41,180 bases of DNA from CAYSLZ01 sp964547295 (GTDB lineage: Bacteria; Patescibacteriota; Microgenomatia; UBA12405; JAHJSD01), in NCBI GenBank assembly GCA_964547295.1, contig CAZJMH010000002.1:1-41180 (forward strand), given 5' to 3'. The notes below the pieces were generated by a model. The model searched no databases. It saw nothing but the letters and a program-made list of their open reading frames with translations, and was not told where the DNA came from. This document shows, piece by piece, positions 15,226 to 24,776 of this stretch. How positions within the stretch are numbered: position 1 is the stretch's first letter; every line of letters starts with the position of its first letter. A program made the translations under genes and the position numbers.

Positions 15226-16834
15226 ATTATTGATTTTATTAATAATATTTATTGCCGGCTTTAGCCTGTTGAAGCCGGGTTATTTTGCAATGCACGACGA
15301 CTTGCATATCATTCGACTCGATCAAATGGAAAAATGTTTTCAAGACGGCCAAATACCTTGCCGATGGACGGCGGATATGGGTTTTGAGTACGGACTGCCG
15401 CTATTTAATTATTATTCTCCTTTTCCATATTACCTGGGAATGGTTTTTAGAATCTTTGGCCTTGATTTTGTTTTGATAACAAAACTTCTCTTTTTATCAG
15501 CGATTCTTATTTCCGGTTTTGGAATGTTTTTTTTGGCAAAAGAGTTTTCTAGCAGACAGGGGGCGATTTTAGCTTCAACCCTATTTGTTTTGGCTCCTTA
15601 CCGGGCAGTCCAAATTTATGTTCGCGGCGCCTTAACTGAGTTTTGGGCTGTTTCGCTTTTACCTTTAATTTTCTTTTTTACTTATAGATACATTAAATCA
15701 AAAAAATTTAATTATTTTTTACTTTCCGCCTTATCAATATTTTTCTTTTTGATCTGCCATAATATAATCGTTATTCTTAGTTTGCCGTTATTATTATTCT
15801 GGATTGGTTTTTTAATTGTAAAAAATCAGTCCTATCAATTAATTAAAAATCTGCTTTTTATTTTTGTTTTATCCTTTGGCTTGTCTGCATTTTTCTTGAT
15901 GCCTGCCTTTTTCGAGCGTAATCTAGTCAGTGTTGAAAAATTAACTTCTGGTTATTTTAATTTTCGCCACCACTTTGTTAGTTTAAAACAAATGGTTTTG
16001 TCCCGGAATTGGGGATATGGAAGTTCTCAACCAGGAGTTGAAGATGGTCTATCTTTTCAGATTGGCTGGGTGCATTGGATTTTAGGAATAATTGGACTTT
16101 TTTCTGGCTGGCCCTACCTCTTGTTTGGTCTTTTCGGACTTTTTTATACTTTTATGATCCACTCAAGGTCAATTTTTATCTGGGAATTATTTCCAATCTT
16201 AGGTTTTGTTCAGTTTCCCTGGAGATTATTGGGCTTGGTTGTTTTTCTTTTTTCGGCTGCATCAGCTGGTATTTTTGCCAAGTTAAATCGTAATATCTTT
16301 AGGAATTTATTTTTAATCACTGTTTTATTAATTACTATTGGATTAAATTATTCCTATTTTAGTCCAGAGGAGTATTACCCGGGATTAACCGGAGATAAAA
16401 TATTAACTGGTGATCAAAGGCTGGACCAAACTAAGGGGTCAATAAATGATTATTTACCTAAACAAGTTAAAAAAATTCCAGACTCGATGGGTAAAGAACC
16501 AGAAGTAGTTCAAGGAAAAGCAAGAATCAAAGATTTTCGGCGTAAAAGCAATTACTTTTGGTTTAGGGTTGAAACCCTAGATGACGTAAAAACTATTATT
16601 CAGGTTCCAGCTTTTGACTTTCCTCATTGGCAAATATTAATTGACCGACAGCCGGTTAATCATCAAGTAAATGACCAAACCGGTATAATTGAAATTAATG
16701 TTCCACAAGGTGACCACAGTGTCGAGGGCTGGTTTAAAAATACAACAATCAGGAATTTATCCAATTTAATTACTATTTTCAGCTTTTTAGTTTTATTACT
16801 GATGTCTGTTTTAGTAAGCAGGGAGGAAAAATAA
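15212..16834 (+). CDS. PTPS-related multi-membrane protein, paralog 2 of 3
   Basis: 540 aa. Same order of blocks as its neighbours: MHDDLHIIRLDQMEKCFQDGQIPCRW (27-52), YGLPLFNYYSPFPYY, LAPYRAVQIYVRGALTEFWA, FVQFPWR, and a tail with FDFPHWQ and VPQGDH. It is closest to paralog 1 (for example DGQIPCRW and the Cys just before it). The second block differs: GALTE replaces GAIGE, as in a diverged copy rather than a recent duplication. It overlaps paralog 1 by 14 bp. Predicted polytopic membrane protein with GT-C-like architecture; its substrate is unknown. Confidence 0.7.
   Translation: MKKSKLLILLIIFIAGFSLLKPGYFAMHDDLHIIRLDQMEKCFQDGQIPCRWTADMGFEYGLPLFNYYSPFPYYLGMVFRIFGLDFVLITKLLFLSAILISGFGMFFLAKEFSSRQGAILASTLFVLAPYRAVQIYVRGALTEFWAVSLLPLIFFFTYRYIKSKKFNYFLLSALSIFFFLICHNIIVILSLPLLLFWIGFLIVKNQSYQLIKNLLFIFVLSFGLSAFFLMPAFFERNLVSVEKLTSGYFNFRHHFVSLKQMVLSRNWGYGSSQPGVEDGLSFQIGWVHWILGIIGLFSGWPYLLFGLFGLFYTFMIHSRSIFIWELFPILGFVQFPWRLLGLVVFLFSAASAGIFAKLNRNIFRNLFLITVLLITIGLNYSYFSPEEYYPGLTGDKILTGDQRLDQTKGSINDYLPKQVKKIPDSMGKEPEVVQGKARIKDFRRKSNYFWFRVETLDDVKTIIQVPAFDFPHWQILIDRQPVNHQVNDQTGIIEINVPQGDHSVEGWFKNTTIRNLSNLITIFSFLVLLLMSVLVSREEK
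16821..16827 (+). promoter_or_regulatory. Shine-Dalgarno site (GGGAGGA) for paralog 3
   Basis: GGGAGGA lies 8 bp before ATG 16836, within the last codons of paralog 2. It is the clearest ribosome-binding site in the window. Most other starts lack one, so anti-SD pairing is available here but rarely used. Confidence 0.6.
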
Positions 16835-16835
16835 A

Positions 16836-18479
16836 ATGAAAAATATAAACATCTTTTGGTTAGGCTTAATACTAATAGCCGTTTTATTTCAAACTAGATT
16901 TTTATTCGGGCCAGGTTTACATACCTTTTCTGATGAGGCACATATTGCTAATCTTCACCAGATGATTTCAGGGTTTGAAGCCGGTCAGCTTCCTCCACGG
17001 TGGGCACCAAATATGTTTTTTAATTATGGTCACCCAATGTTTAATTTTTATTATCCTCTTCCTTATTATTTTGGTGCTTTAATTAATAGTTTGTTTGGTG
17101 TCAGTCTAATTGCAAGTTTAAAATGGATTTTTATTGCTGGCACTTTTTTATCCGGACTATTTTTATATCTTTTAGTTCGACAATTTGGTTCGCCATTAAT
17201 ATCTCTTACATCAGCGATAGTTTATTTATATACCCCTTACCGGGCTGTTGATTTATATGTTCGCGGAGCAATAGGCGAAATTTGGGCTTTTGCCTTTATA
17301 CCTTTAACTTTATTGGCATTTTTGAAATTAATGAAAAAACTAGATTTAAAATCAATAATCTTTGCCAGCTTTTCTTTAGGGGGGTTGATTTTGTCGCATA
17401 ACGTAATTGGCTTTTTATCCATACCCTTTTTAATATTTTTTGTTATTAGTTATTTAATTTTTTACTCTTCTGCAAATATCCAGAAGCAATTAAAATATCT
17501 ATTTCTCTCTATCTTTCTCGGTTTATTAATAACCTCTTTTTATTGGCTGCCGGCTTTGGTCGAAAAAAAATATGTTCAATCCGGAACGCCGTTTAATCCC
17601 TTTGACCATTTTCCCTTTGTTAGGCAGTTGGTAATTCCTTCGTGGGGATATGGCGCTTCGGTATGGGGCCCGGACGATGATATGTCTTTTCAAATTGGAG
17701 TCGTTAATCTTTTGGTAGTTGCCTTATCATTAGTAATTATGGTAACAAACTTTAAAAAAATAAATAAAAAGAAATGGTTTTGGTTAATATTGTTCGGCCC
17801 CTTAGGACTATTTGTTTTTATGATGAATATCCGGTCCGGCTTTATTTGGAATAGTCTGCCAATTAGTGATTATATCCAGTTTCCTTGGCGGTTTTTGCTT
17901 TTTACCACCTTGATTACTTCACTAATGACAGCGACAATTAAATTTTTATCCAAACAACTTCAAACAACATTGGCGGTGTTTATAATTCTATCAAGTGTAG
18001 TTTTTAATATTAATTATTTTAAGCCTCATCAGGTTAGAAGGGTTGGCGATGACTATTATTTAGAAAAGTTTTTAAACAATGCCGTTGATTATCTTCCTCT
18101 AACTATCTGGACCAAAGAAAAACCAGATAAAGCCCCAGAACAAAAACTTGAACTTAGATTTCCCGGTCAAATAATAAAGACGATTAGAGACAACCCAATT
18201 AGTTATCAGGTAGAATACCAAAGTTCTGAGAATGTTGACAGTTATTTTAACTCATTTTATTTTCCAGGATGGGAAGCAAAAGTTGATTCTCAACACCTGG
18301 AGGCCAGGCCGGACGGCCCATTAGGGAAGATTAAATTAAATTTACCTAAGGGAGAACACAAATTAACTATTGCTTTTGTTGATACACCAATTAGAGAATG
18401 GACAGAAATAATTTCCCTGGTTAGTTTTTGGTTATTACTGATGTTTTATATCCTGCCTTTAAAAAAATGGATCAATTAA
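16836..18479 (+). CDS. PTPS-related multi-membrane protein, paralog 3 of 3
   Basis: 547 aa. The first-loop block reads HTFSDEAHIANLHQMISGFEAGQLPPRW (29-56) and NYGHPMFNFYYPLPYYFG. The HDD of the other copies is thus SDE (D33, E34), and the Cys before the DGQ motif is gone. YTPYRAVDLYVRGAIGEIWAF, DYIQFPWRF and the tail motifs FYFPGWEAKVDS and LPKGEHKL match the other two. This copy is the most diverged of the tandem set and has a good SD. Its end overlaps the flippase start by 13 bp. Function by analogy: extracytoplasmic sugar transfer, unproven. Confidence 0.7.
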   Translation: MKNINIFWLGLILIAVLFQTRFLFGPGLHTFSDEAHIANLHQMISGFEAGQLPPRWAPNMFFNYGHPMFNFYYPLPYYFGALINSLFGVSLIASLKWIFIAGTFLSGLFLYLLVRQFGSPLISLTSAIVYLYTPYRAVDLYVRGAIGEIWAFAFIPLTLLAFLKLMKKLDLKSIIFASFSLGGLILSHNVIGFLSIPFLIFFVISYLIFYSSANIQKQLKYLFLSIFLGLLITSFYWLPALVEKKYVQSGTPFNPFDHFPFVRQLVIPSWGYGASVWGPDDDMSFQIGVVNLLVVALSLVIMVTNFKKINKKKWFWLILFGPLGLFVFMMNIRSGFIWNSLPISDYIQFPWRFLLFTTLITSLMTATIKFLSKQLQTTLAVFIILSSVVFNINYFKPHQVRRVGDDYYLEKFLNNAVDYLPLTIWTKEKPDKAPEQKLELRFPGQIIKTIRDNPISYQVEYQSSENVDSYFNSFYFPGWEAKVDSQHLEARPDGPLGKIKLNLPKGEHKLTIAFVDTPIREWTEIISLVSFWLLLMFYILPLKKWIN

Positions 18480-19924
18480 AAAATATTAAAGAAAGAACAT
18501 TTACTGGAATTGGTGCTTTAGTGTTAAGAAATTTCTTAATTCAGCCAATTTCATTTATCAGTTTTTTTGCTTTGTCAGTTTTCCTTGAGCCTAGAGAGCT
18601 GGGTGTTTATTGGGCAGTTGTTGAAGTAGTTGGCTTTCTGGGATATTTTTCTGATATTGGTTTAGCCGCCGCCCTGATTAGAGAAAAAAAAGCACCGAAA
18701 ACAGAAGAAGTAAGGACAATTTTTACCATTCAACAAATTATTGTTTTAACTTTAATTACAATTACTTTGCTTCTTGTTCCTTTTTTAGATCAACGGTTTG
18801 ATTTTGGTGAAAGCGGTAAATTTTTACTTTATGCATTGCTGTTTGGTTTTTTCACTTCATCATTAAAAACAATTCCTTCGGTATTTTTAGAAAGAAAACT
18901 AAAGTTTAAACGTCTTGCTGTTGTTGATTTGACTGAACAAATTGTCTTTGATGGACTGGCTGTTTTTATGGCTTGGCAGGGTTTTGGAGCATCCAGCTGG
19001 ATCGGTGCTGTTTTAGCCCGGTCAGTTGTTGGTGTAGTTTTGATGTATATTATTTCTCCCTGGCCGATTGGGATCAACTTTAATTTAAAATCAATAAAAG
19101 GTCTATTTAATTTTGGTATTCCTTATCAGCTAAATTCTTTACTAGCGGTTGCAAAAGACAAATTAGTTAATATTTTTCTCTGGGGGATTCTCGGCAGTTA
19201 TGGAATGGGAATTATCGGCTGGGCCCAGAAATGGAGTCAACTGCCGCTAAGATTTTTAATGGATTCTGTAATCAGGGTGACTTTTCCTGCCTATTCTCGT
19301 TTGCAAAAAAACAAACAGAGGCTAAGCCGGGCATTGCAAAATGCCTCTTTTTTTGTTAATTTACTTATTTTTCCAATCTTAGCTGGAATTGGCATTTCAA
19401 TGCCGAAATTGATTTCTATATATCCTGAATACCAAAAGTGGTCAGAAGCAGTATTGCCTTTATGGCTCTATTTGGGGAATTTTGCTTTTGGAACTGCAAC
19501 TACACCCTTGATCAATGCTTTCAACGCTATTGGAAAAGTAAAATTAAATCTCAAATTTATGGGGATGTGGACGATTCTAACCTGGTTAATTGTTCCGATT
19601 TTCACTCTTCTTTTTGGAGCCAATGGAGCAGCTGCCGGTTTACTTCTTGTTTCTGCCAGTTCGATAGTTGCCTGGTGGTGGGTAAAACGGGAATTTCAAA
19701 TAAATTTATTAAAATCAATCGGAGTTCCTTTTATTTTGTCTTTAACAATGTTGATTAGTTTAATTGCCATAAATCAAGTCTTGCCGGATTCTTTAATCGG
19801 GCTTATAAGTTTAGTTTGTTCTGGAGGTTTAATCTATGGTCTTTTATCATATATTTTTGTTAAACCAGATTTGGTTTGGGGCTGGCAGAGTTTAAATCAA
19901 GTAATTAACAAATACCGCAAATAA
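18467..19924 (+). CDS. Lipid-linked oligosaccharide flippase (Wzx/MOP superfamily)
   Basis: 485 aa from ATG 18467; the in-frame upstream start at 18428 would lie deep inside the previous gene. About twelve to fourteen membrane helices. The N-terminal pattern GIGALVLRNFLIQPISFISFFALSVFLEPRELGVYWAVVEVVGFLGYFSDIGLAAALIREK is typical of polysaccharide-export flippases: the LxPxELGxY turn followed by DIGL. Such proteins move undecaprenyl-PP-glycans from the inner to the outer leaflet. One of two flippases in the locus (the other at 38222), suggesting two different glycans or one duplicated step. The next gene starts at the base after its stop. Confidence 0.85.
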   Translation: MDQLKNIKERTFTGIGALVLRNFLIQPISFISFFALSVFLEPRELGVYWAVVEVVGFLGYFSDIGLAAALIREKKAPKTEEVRTIFTIQQIIVLTLITITLLLVPFLDQRFDFGESGKFLLYALLFGFFTSSLKTIPSVFLERKLKFKRLAVVDLTEQIVFDGLAVFMAWQGFGASSWIGAVLARSVVGVVLMYIISPWPIGINFNLKSIKGLFNFGIPYQLNSLLAVAKDKLVNIFLWGILGSYGMGIIGWAQKWSQLPLRFLMDSVIRVTFPAYSRLQKNKQRLSRALQNASFFVNLLIFPILAGIGISMPKLISIYPEYQKWSEAVLPLWLYLGNFAFGTATTPLINAFNAIGKVKLNLKFMGMWTILTWLIVPIFTLLFGANGAAAGLLLVSASSIVAWWWVKREFQINLLKSIGVPFILSLTMLISLIAINQVLPDSLIGLISLVCSGGLIYGLLSYIFVKPDLVWGWQSLNQVINKYRK

Positions 19925-22882
19925 ATGAAAAATAAACTAGTTTTTTTCATTATTCTATTTATTTTCTATTTTAGTTCATGTAAATCCGTTTATTCTAAGG
20001 ATAAATATATTATCTGGATAAATCCTGTTCGGGGGAATGACTATTGGCAGATTGAGGACCAGAGTCCAATTGATTTTGTAATATTTCAAAAAGGATTAGC
20101 TGAGGATGATGACCTGCCAATTACTTGGCTAATAAGGCCGGACTTTTTATTTGACTCAAATTATCATGATTTTTTTAATCATCAAAAATTTAAAAATGAT
20201 GAATTAGGAATTTTCATGGAAGTAACTCCAACCTGGGCTAAGGAGGCAGGCGTTGACTATCGAGAAGGGGAAATGTGGAGTGATGCCTCAAGTGTATTTT
20301 TATCAGGTTATACTCGCCAACAACGGGAAAAACTTATTAAAACAGCTTATGACAAATTTAATTCAATATTTAATTACTATCCAAAGACAATCGGTGCTTG
20401 GCATATTGACCCTTATACAGCAGGTTTTATCGTAAATAACTATGATTTGGAGTCAATTTTGATATGTTCAGACCAGTATTCCACTGATGGTTATCAGATA
20501 TGGGGCGGATGGTGGGGCGTTCCTTATTATCCTTCAAGAAAAAATTTGCTTGTTCCTGCAAACAATCTTTCTGATAAATTAGGTCCAGTAATTTTCTGGT
20601 GGGCGCAAAGAGACCCAGTTAACGGTTATGGGTTCAATGTGAAAGCGAGTACATATAGCGTTCAAGTTAACGATTATTTACTTCATGATTTAGATGAGAA
20701 TTATTATTCCAATTTAGTTGATGTTTATTTGAAAAATAGTCAAGGGCCTTATGGTCAACTAACACTAGGATTAGAAAATGACATGGATTTAAATGTATAT
20801 ATTAGTGATTTTAATAAACAATTAGAAGTTTTGAAAAGTAAAGATGCCGAATTTGTTCAATCTGGCCAGTTTGCAGAATGGTATAAGCATAAGTTTCCCA
20901 ATCTTTCCCCTGAACATCAGGTTATTAGTAGAGACTTGCTAGGAACAAATAAACAAGTTACATGGAAGATGAATACTAGTTCCCGGATAGCTGTTACTGG
21001 AACTGATGAGGTCTTTGATAGTCGTAATTACCGGAATGCCTTACCTGATCCATATTTTTTTAATCGTAATTTAACCCGAAAATTATATTGGAATATCCAA
21101 GAAAATCAAAATATTGACATAAATTCATCTAGAAAAAGTTTGATATGGATAACCTTAATTATAGTTGGTGGCTTATTAAGTTTACGGAGGTTGAAATTAC
21201 CATATAAGCTTATCCTTGTTATTTTAACAGCTGGACTTCTCTTTTCAATGCCGATGATTAGAAGCGGACTTATTTATGATTTTGGAATGGGGTTTTGGGG
21301 GCCCAATGCCCATGACGGGATTTGGCATATTAGTCTAATTAAGCAGCTCAACCAAAACCTTCCTCCTTTAAATCCAATTTTTTCAGGAGAAGTTCTTACA
21401 AACTACCACTGGGGGTTTGACCTAATTGGTTCTTTAGTCGATAAAATTATCCCTTTGTCAACCGAAAATATATATTTTCAGTTATTACCGCTTATTTTTG
21501 CGATTGCTATTGGAACCTTATCTTATATTTTGGCTTTAAAAATTTCCAAACGCCAATTGACAGCAGTCGCTTTTGCTATGCTTAATTATTTTGCCGGGTC
21601 ATTTGGTTGGGTTGTAACCTTGATTAAGTCCGGTTCAATTGGAGGAGAATCGTTATTTTGGTCAATGCAGTCAATTTCTACTTTAATAAATCCCCCCTTT
21701 GCCTTTTCGCTAATTATATTGTTCATCGGCCTGGTACTTTGGCTTGAAAAAAGGCATGAAAGTGTTTTCTGGCAGTTGTTTATTGGTTTTTTGTTTGGCT
21801 TTTTAAGTTTGGTTAAGGTTTATGCTGGCATATTGATTGGTTTTGGTTTAAGTTTTTTTTGGCTTTACAAATTGATCAAAAAGGAAAATAAAAGATCTGA
21901 TCTGATAGTTTTATTATCAACCGCTCTGACATCATTAATTTTTTTGATTCTAATGCGTGTTTTTAATTCTCAGCCAGGTCTAGTATTTAGGCCGTTGTGG
22001 TTTCCTCATTCATTAATTGAATCTCTAGATAAGGTTTATTTGCCAAAATTAGCAGTTTTACGTATTAACTTGTTAAGGCAGGGCCTGTCAATAAAGCTCC
22101 CCATTTTAATAATAATCGAATTAAGCTTAATAGTTTTCTTTTTCATTGGTAATTTAGGAACAAGGCTTTTTGGTCTATGGCAGTTGATATTAAACCAGAT
22201 TAAAAATAAATTAACTGACTTTAATCTTTTAGCTATCTTAATAATCGTTTTCGGTTCTCTTTTTCCTCTTTTATTTATCCAAAAAGGAACTTCATGGAAT
22301 ACAATCCAATTTTTTTATTACGTCCAGGTAATGGTGAATTTTTATTTAGCTATTTACTTAACCAAGCTTTTTGATGAAAGAAAGTTTTTTTTATTAAGCC
22401 TAATTATTTTAGCAACAATTCCAACAACCTATTCAACTCTTCGTGGTTATTTAGGTGATACGCCTCCGGCTGCAATTCCGCTTTATGAGCTTAGTATGCT
22501 TAAGAAGCTTGAAAAAGCAGACGATGGAGTTGTTTTGACTTATCCTTATGAAAAATATTTTGACCTAGACATACAAACGCCAAGACCGGTGTATTTATAC
22601 GAAACTACGGCCTATGTTTCTGCCATGTCAGGGAAAGCTTCTTATCTTGAGGACGAAATGAATTTAGAAATAACTGGTTATTCTTGGCAAAAAAGATTAG
22701 AGGATTCAAAAAAATTCTTTACAACTTATGATAAAATTTGGGCAAGGGGTTTTTTGTTAAATAATAAAATTGATTATATTTACTTAGTAAATGACCAAGG
22801 CTTTAATTTACAGCCAGGAGATTTAGGTTTAAAAAAAATATTTAGTAACGGACAGGTTAAAATATACCAGGTGAAGAGATAA
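19925..22882 (+). CDS. Signal peptide, NodB-like extracytoplasmic domain, then GT-C-like membrane domain
   Basis: 985 aa, the largest protein here. A signal peptide (about 1-24) contains FSSC, possibly a weak lipobox. Residues about 28-330 look like a divergent polysaccharide-deacetylase/NodB-type barrel: DLPITWLIRPDFLFD (63-77), DELGIFMEVTPTW (92-104), TIGAWHIDPYTAGFIVNNY (155-173) and GGWWGVPYYPS (194-204). The usual metal-binding His pair is not evident, so it may bind rather than cleave. From about 405 onward are many membrane helices, with a loop WGPNAHDGIWHISLIKQLNQ (458-477) and GEVLTNYHWGFDLIG (488-502) of GT-C character. A single protein joining a carbohydrate-active fold to a GT-C-like membrane domain is unusual. 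Domain assignments are by eye. Confidence 0.6.
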   Translation: MKNKLVFFIILFIFYFSSCKSVYSKDKYIIWINPVRGNDYWQIEDQSPIDFVIFQKGLAEDDDLPITWLIRPDFLFDSNYHDFFNHQKFKNDELGIFMEVTPTWAKEAGVDYREGEMWSDASSVFLSGYTRQQREKLIKTAYDKFNSIFNYYPKTIGAWHIDPYTAGFIVNNYDLESILICSDQYSTDGYQIWGGWWGVPYYPSRKNLLVPANNLSDKLGPVIFWWAQRDPVNGYGFNVKASTYSVQVNDYLLHDLDENYYSNLVDVYLKNSQGPYGQLTLGLENDMDLNVYISDFNKQLEVLKSKDAEFVQSGQFAEWYKHKFPNLSPEHQVISRDLLGTNKQVTWKMNTSSRIAVTGTDEVFDSRNYRNALPDPYFFNRNLTRKLYWNIQENQNIDINSSRKSLIWITLIIVGGLLSLRRLKLPYKLILVILTAGLLFSMPMIRSGLIYDFGMGFWGPNAHDGIWHISLIKQLNQNLPPLNPIFSGEVLTNYHWGFDLIGSLVDKIIPLSTENIYFQLLPLIFAIAIGTLSYILALKISKRQLTAVAFAMLNYFAGSFGWVVTLIKSGSIGGESLFWSMQSISTLINPPFAFSLIILFIGLVLWLEKRHESVFWQLFIGFLFGFLSLVKVYAGILIGFGLSFFWLYKLIKKENKRSDLIVLLSTALTSLIFLILMRVFNSQPGLVFRPLWFPHSLIESLDKVYLPKLAVLRINLLRQGLSIKLPILIIIELSLIVFFFIGNLGTRLFGLWQLILNQIKNKLTDFNLLAILIIVFGSLFPLLFIQKGTSWNTIQFFYYVQVMVNFYLAIYLTKLFDERKFFLLSLIILATIPTTYSTLRGYLGDTPPAAIPLYELSMLKKLEKADDGVVLTYPYEKYFDLDIQTPRPVYLYETTAYVSAMSGKASYLEDEMNLEITGYSWQKRLEDSKKFFTTYDKIWARGFLLNNKIDYIYLVNDQGFNLQPGDLGLKKIFSNGQVKIYQVKR

Positions 22883-22884
22883 AA

Positions 22885-23826
22885 ATGCCTAAAAAATTAA
22901 TTTCAGTAGTTATTAACACTCTTAACGAGGAAAAAAATATTCGCCGGTGTCTAGAATCGGTAAAAGGTTTTGCTGATGAAATAATTGTTGTTGATATGCA
23001 CTCTGAGGACGAGACGCGGCAGGTTGCAGAGAGCTTAGGTGCTAAGGTTTATACCCATGAGAAAACAGGTTATGTTGAGCCGGCAAGAAATTATGCCATT
23101 GAAAAAGCAGAAGGAAGTTGGATCCTTGTCATTGACGCTGATGAGGAGCTGCCAGTTAGTTTAGCTGAAAAATTAAAATCGGTTGCCGAAGGAGAAACCA
23201 ATAAAGAACCGGATTGCGTTTTGATTCCCCGTAAAAACATAATATTTGGCAAATGGATGCAAAATTCACGCTGGTGGCCGGATTATTTGCCCCGATTTTT
23301 TAAAAAAGGAAAAATTGATTGGCCGAAAAAAATCCATCAACAGCCGAACTTAAGCGGTAAAAAGATATATACGCTTCCTGATACTGAAAATATGTCTATT
23401 ATTCACTATAATTACGAAAGTTTAAACCAATTTCTAGAACGTAACCGAAGATACGCTAAAATTCAAGCGTTGGAACTAGTAAAGGACAAAAGCTATCAAT
23501 TAAGTCAAAAAGACTTGCTTATTCTACCGCTGGAAGAATTTTTAAGCCGTTTTTTTACTGGTGAAGCATATAAGGATGGAACTCATGGATTGGCATTGTC
23601 CTTACTTCAAGCTTGGGTAAAGCTGTTAACTTATTTAAAAGTTTGGGAGGAAAAAAATTATGAACAAAAATCACTTGAGCCTCGGCAGGTAAAGGAAATT
23701 TTAGCCGAGTCTGTCTATCAATTGGAATATTGGCGGGATGATTTTATCTATAGAACTAGTGATTCAAAACTTAGACCCCTACAAAATATTATCCTAAAAT
23801 TACGTCAAAATATAATTCGGTGGTGA
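22885..23826 (+). CDS. GT2 glycosyltransferase, WaaE/KdtX-like
   Basis: 313 aa. ISVVINTLNEEKNI (6-19), DEIIVVDMHSEDET (31-44), the donor-binding pattern EPARNYAIEKAEGSWILVIDADEEL (65-89) and RNRRYAKIQALEL later define the WaaE-like branch. The C-terminal motif KDGTHG...LKVWEEKN is shared with the proteins at 24769 (KDGTVG...RLWEMQN) and 34258 (IDGFPG...KFWETHN), so these are three paralogs. It is cytoplasmic, acting on nucleotide-sugar donors. Starts 2 bp after the preceding gene. Confidence 0.8.
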   Translation: MPKKLISVVINTLNEEKNIRRCLESVKGFADEIIVVDMHSEDETRQVAESLGAKVYTHEKTGYVEPARNYAIEKAEGSWILVIDADEELPVSLAEKLKSVAEGETNKEPDCVLIPRKNIIFGKWMQNSRWWPDYLPRFFKKGKIDWPKKIHQQPNLSGKKIYTLPDTENMSIIHYNYESLNQFLERNRRYAKIQALELVKDKSYQLSQKDLLILPLEEFLSRFFTGEAYKDGTHGLALSLLQAWVKLLTYLKVWEEKNYEQKSLEPRQVKEILAESVYQLEYWRDDFIYRTSDSKLRPLQNIILKLRQNIIRW

Positions 23827-24776
23827 ATAAATTATCGATTATTGTTCTTAACTATAATAAAAAAAATCTATTAAAAAAGTGTTTAGAATCAATTTTTCAA
23901 ACCTTTAGGTCAAGTGCTAAAGGTGATAAAAAAAGTTATTCCTCGGGCTTAGAAATTATCGTTGTTGATAATGGTAGTTCTGACAACTCGGTAAAGTTTG
24001 TTAGAAAGTTTAAAAAATCAAATTCCAATATTCAAATAAAACTAATAGAGAACAAGCAAAATCTTGGTTTTACTGGTGGGAATAATGTCGGTATAAAATA
24101 CGCTTTGGAATCAGACGCTGATTATATTATGCTTCTTAATAATGATGTAATTGTCAAAAATAATTTTTGGCAGCCGATGATAGATTATCTGGAAAAAAAT
24201 CACCAGGCGGGGATTCTTGGACCGAAAATTTACTTTGCTCCCGGGTATGAATTTCATCAGGATAGATATTCGGAAGAAGACCTTGGAAAAGTAATTTGGT
24301 ATGCCGGCGGTAATATTGACTGGGAGAATGTTTATGCTAGTCATCAAGGAGTCAATGAAGTTGATCAAGGCCAATATGACCAGGTTAGGCAAACGGAATT
24401 TGTTACTGGCTGTTGTATGATGGCTAGGCGAGAAGTTTTTGAAAACATTGGTTTACTTGATAATAAATATTTCCTATATTATGAAGACAGTGATTTTTGT
24501 TTACGTGGTCAAAAAAATGGCTGGCAAACAGTCTATTTTCCTAAATCTCAAATTTGGCACCTGAATGCCGGTTCGTCAAAATCGGGAAGCAAATTACAGG
24601 ATTATTATCTAGCCCGGAACCGGATGCTTTTTGGAATGCGGTGGGCGCCAGTTCGTTCAAAATTGGCTTTAATTCGTGAAAGTATAAAACTATTGTTCAC
24701 CGGCCGAAAATGGCAGAAAATTGGAATAAAAGACTTTTATTTAAACAAATTTGGCAAAGGTAGTTGGAATGAGTGA
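23823..24776 (+). CDS. GT2 glycosyltransferase, rhamnosyltransferase-like
   Basis: 317 aa if the second GTG (23823, GTGA overlap) is used; a GTG at 23820 adds one residue. LSIIVLNYNKKNLLKKCL, EIIVVDNGSSDNS, NLGFTGGNNVGIKYA, MLLNNDVIV and the late YYEDSDFCLRGQKNGWQTVYFPKSQIWHL are the standard blocks of WbbL/rhamnosyl-type GT2 enzymes. A loop RSSAKGDKKSYSSG (about 22-35) inserts between the first two blocks, where the proteins at 26628 and 27509 are shorter. No membrane segment. The sugar donor is unknown. Confidence 0.8.
   Translation: MNKLSIIVLNYNKKNLLKKCLESIFQTFRSSAKGDKKSYSSGLEIIVVDNGSSDNSVKFVRKFKKSNSNIQIKLIENKQNLGFTGGNNVGIKYALESDADYIMLLNNDVIVKNNFWQPMIDYLEKNHQAGILGPKIYFAPGYEFHQDRYSEEDLGKVIWYAGGNIDWENVYASHQGVNEVDQGQYDQVRQTEFVTGCCMMARREVFENIGLLDNKYFLYYEDSDFCLRGQKNGWQTVYFPKSQIWHLNAGSSKSGSKLQDYYLARNRMLFGMRWAPVRSKLALIRESIKLLFTGRKWQKIGIKDFYLNKFGKGSWNE

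Noticed and set aside
13573..18479. Assembly duplication as the cause of the tandem triplets
   Set aside because: The copies are strongly diverged in protein and DNA sequence and have individual starts and overlaps, so they are real paralogs.
24751..24768. TTG-initiated extensions of several genes (11998, 24751, 32706, 36977) and a long upstream start at 18428
   Set aside because: In each case a later ATG overlaps the preceding stop by a few bases or follows a -10 box, and the added residues are not family-like.
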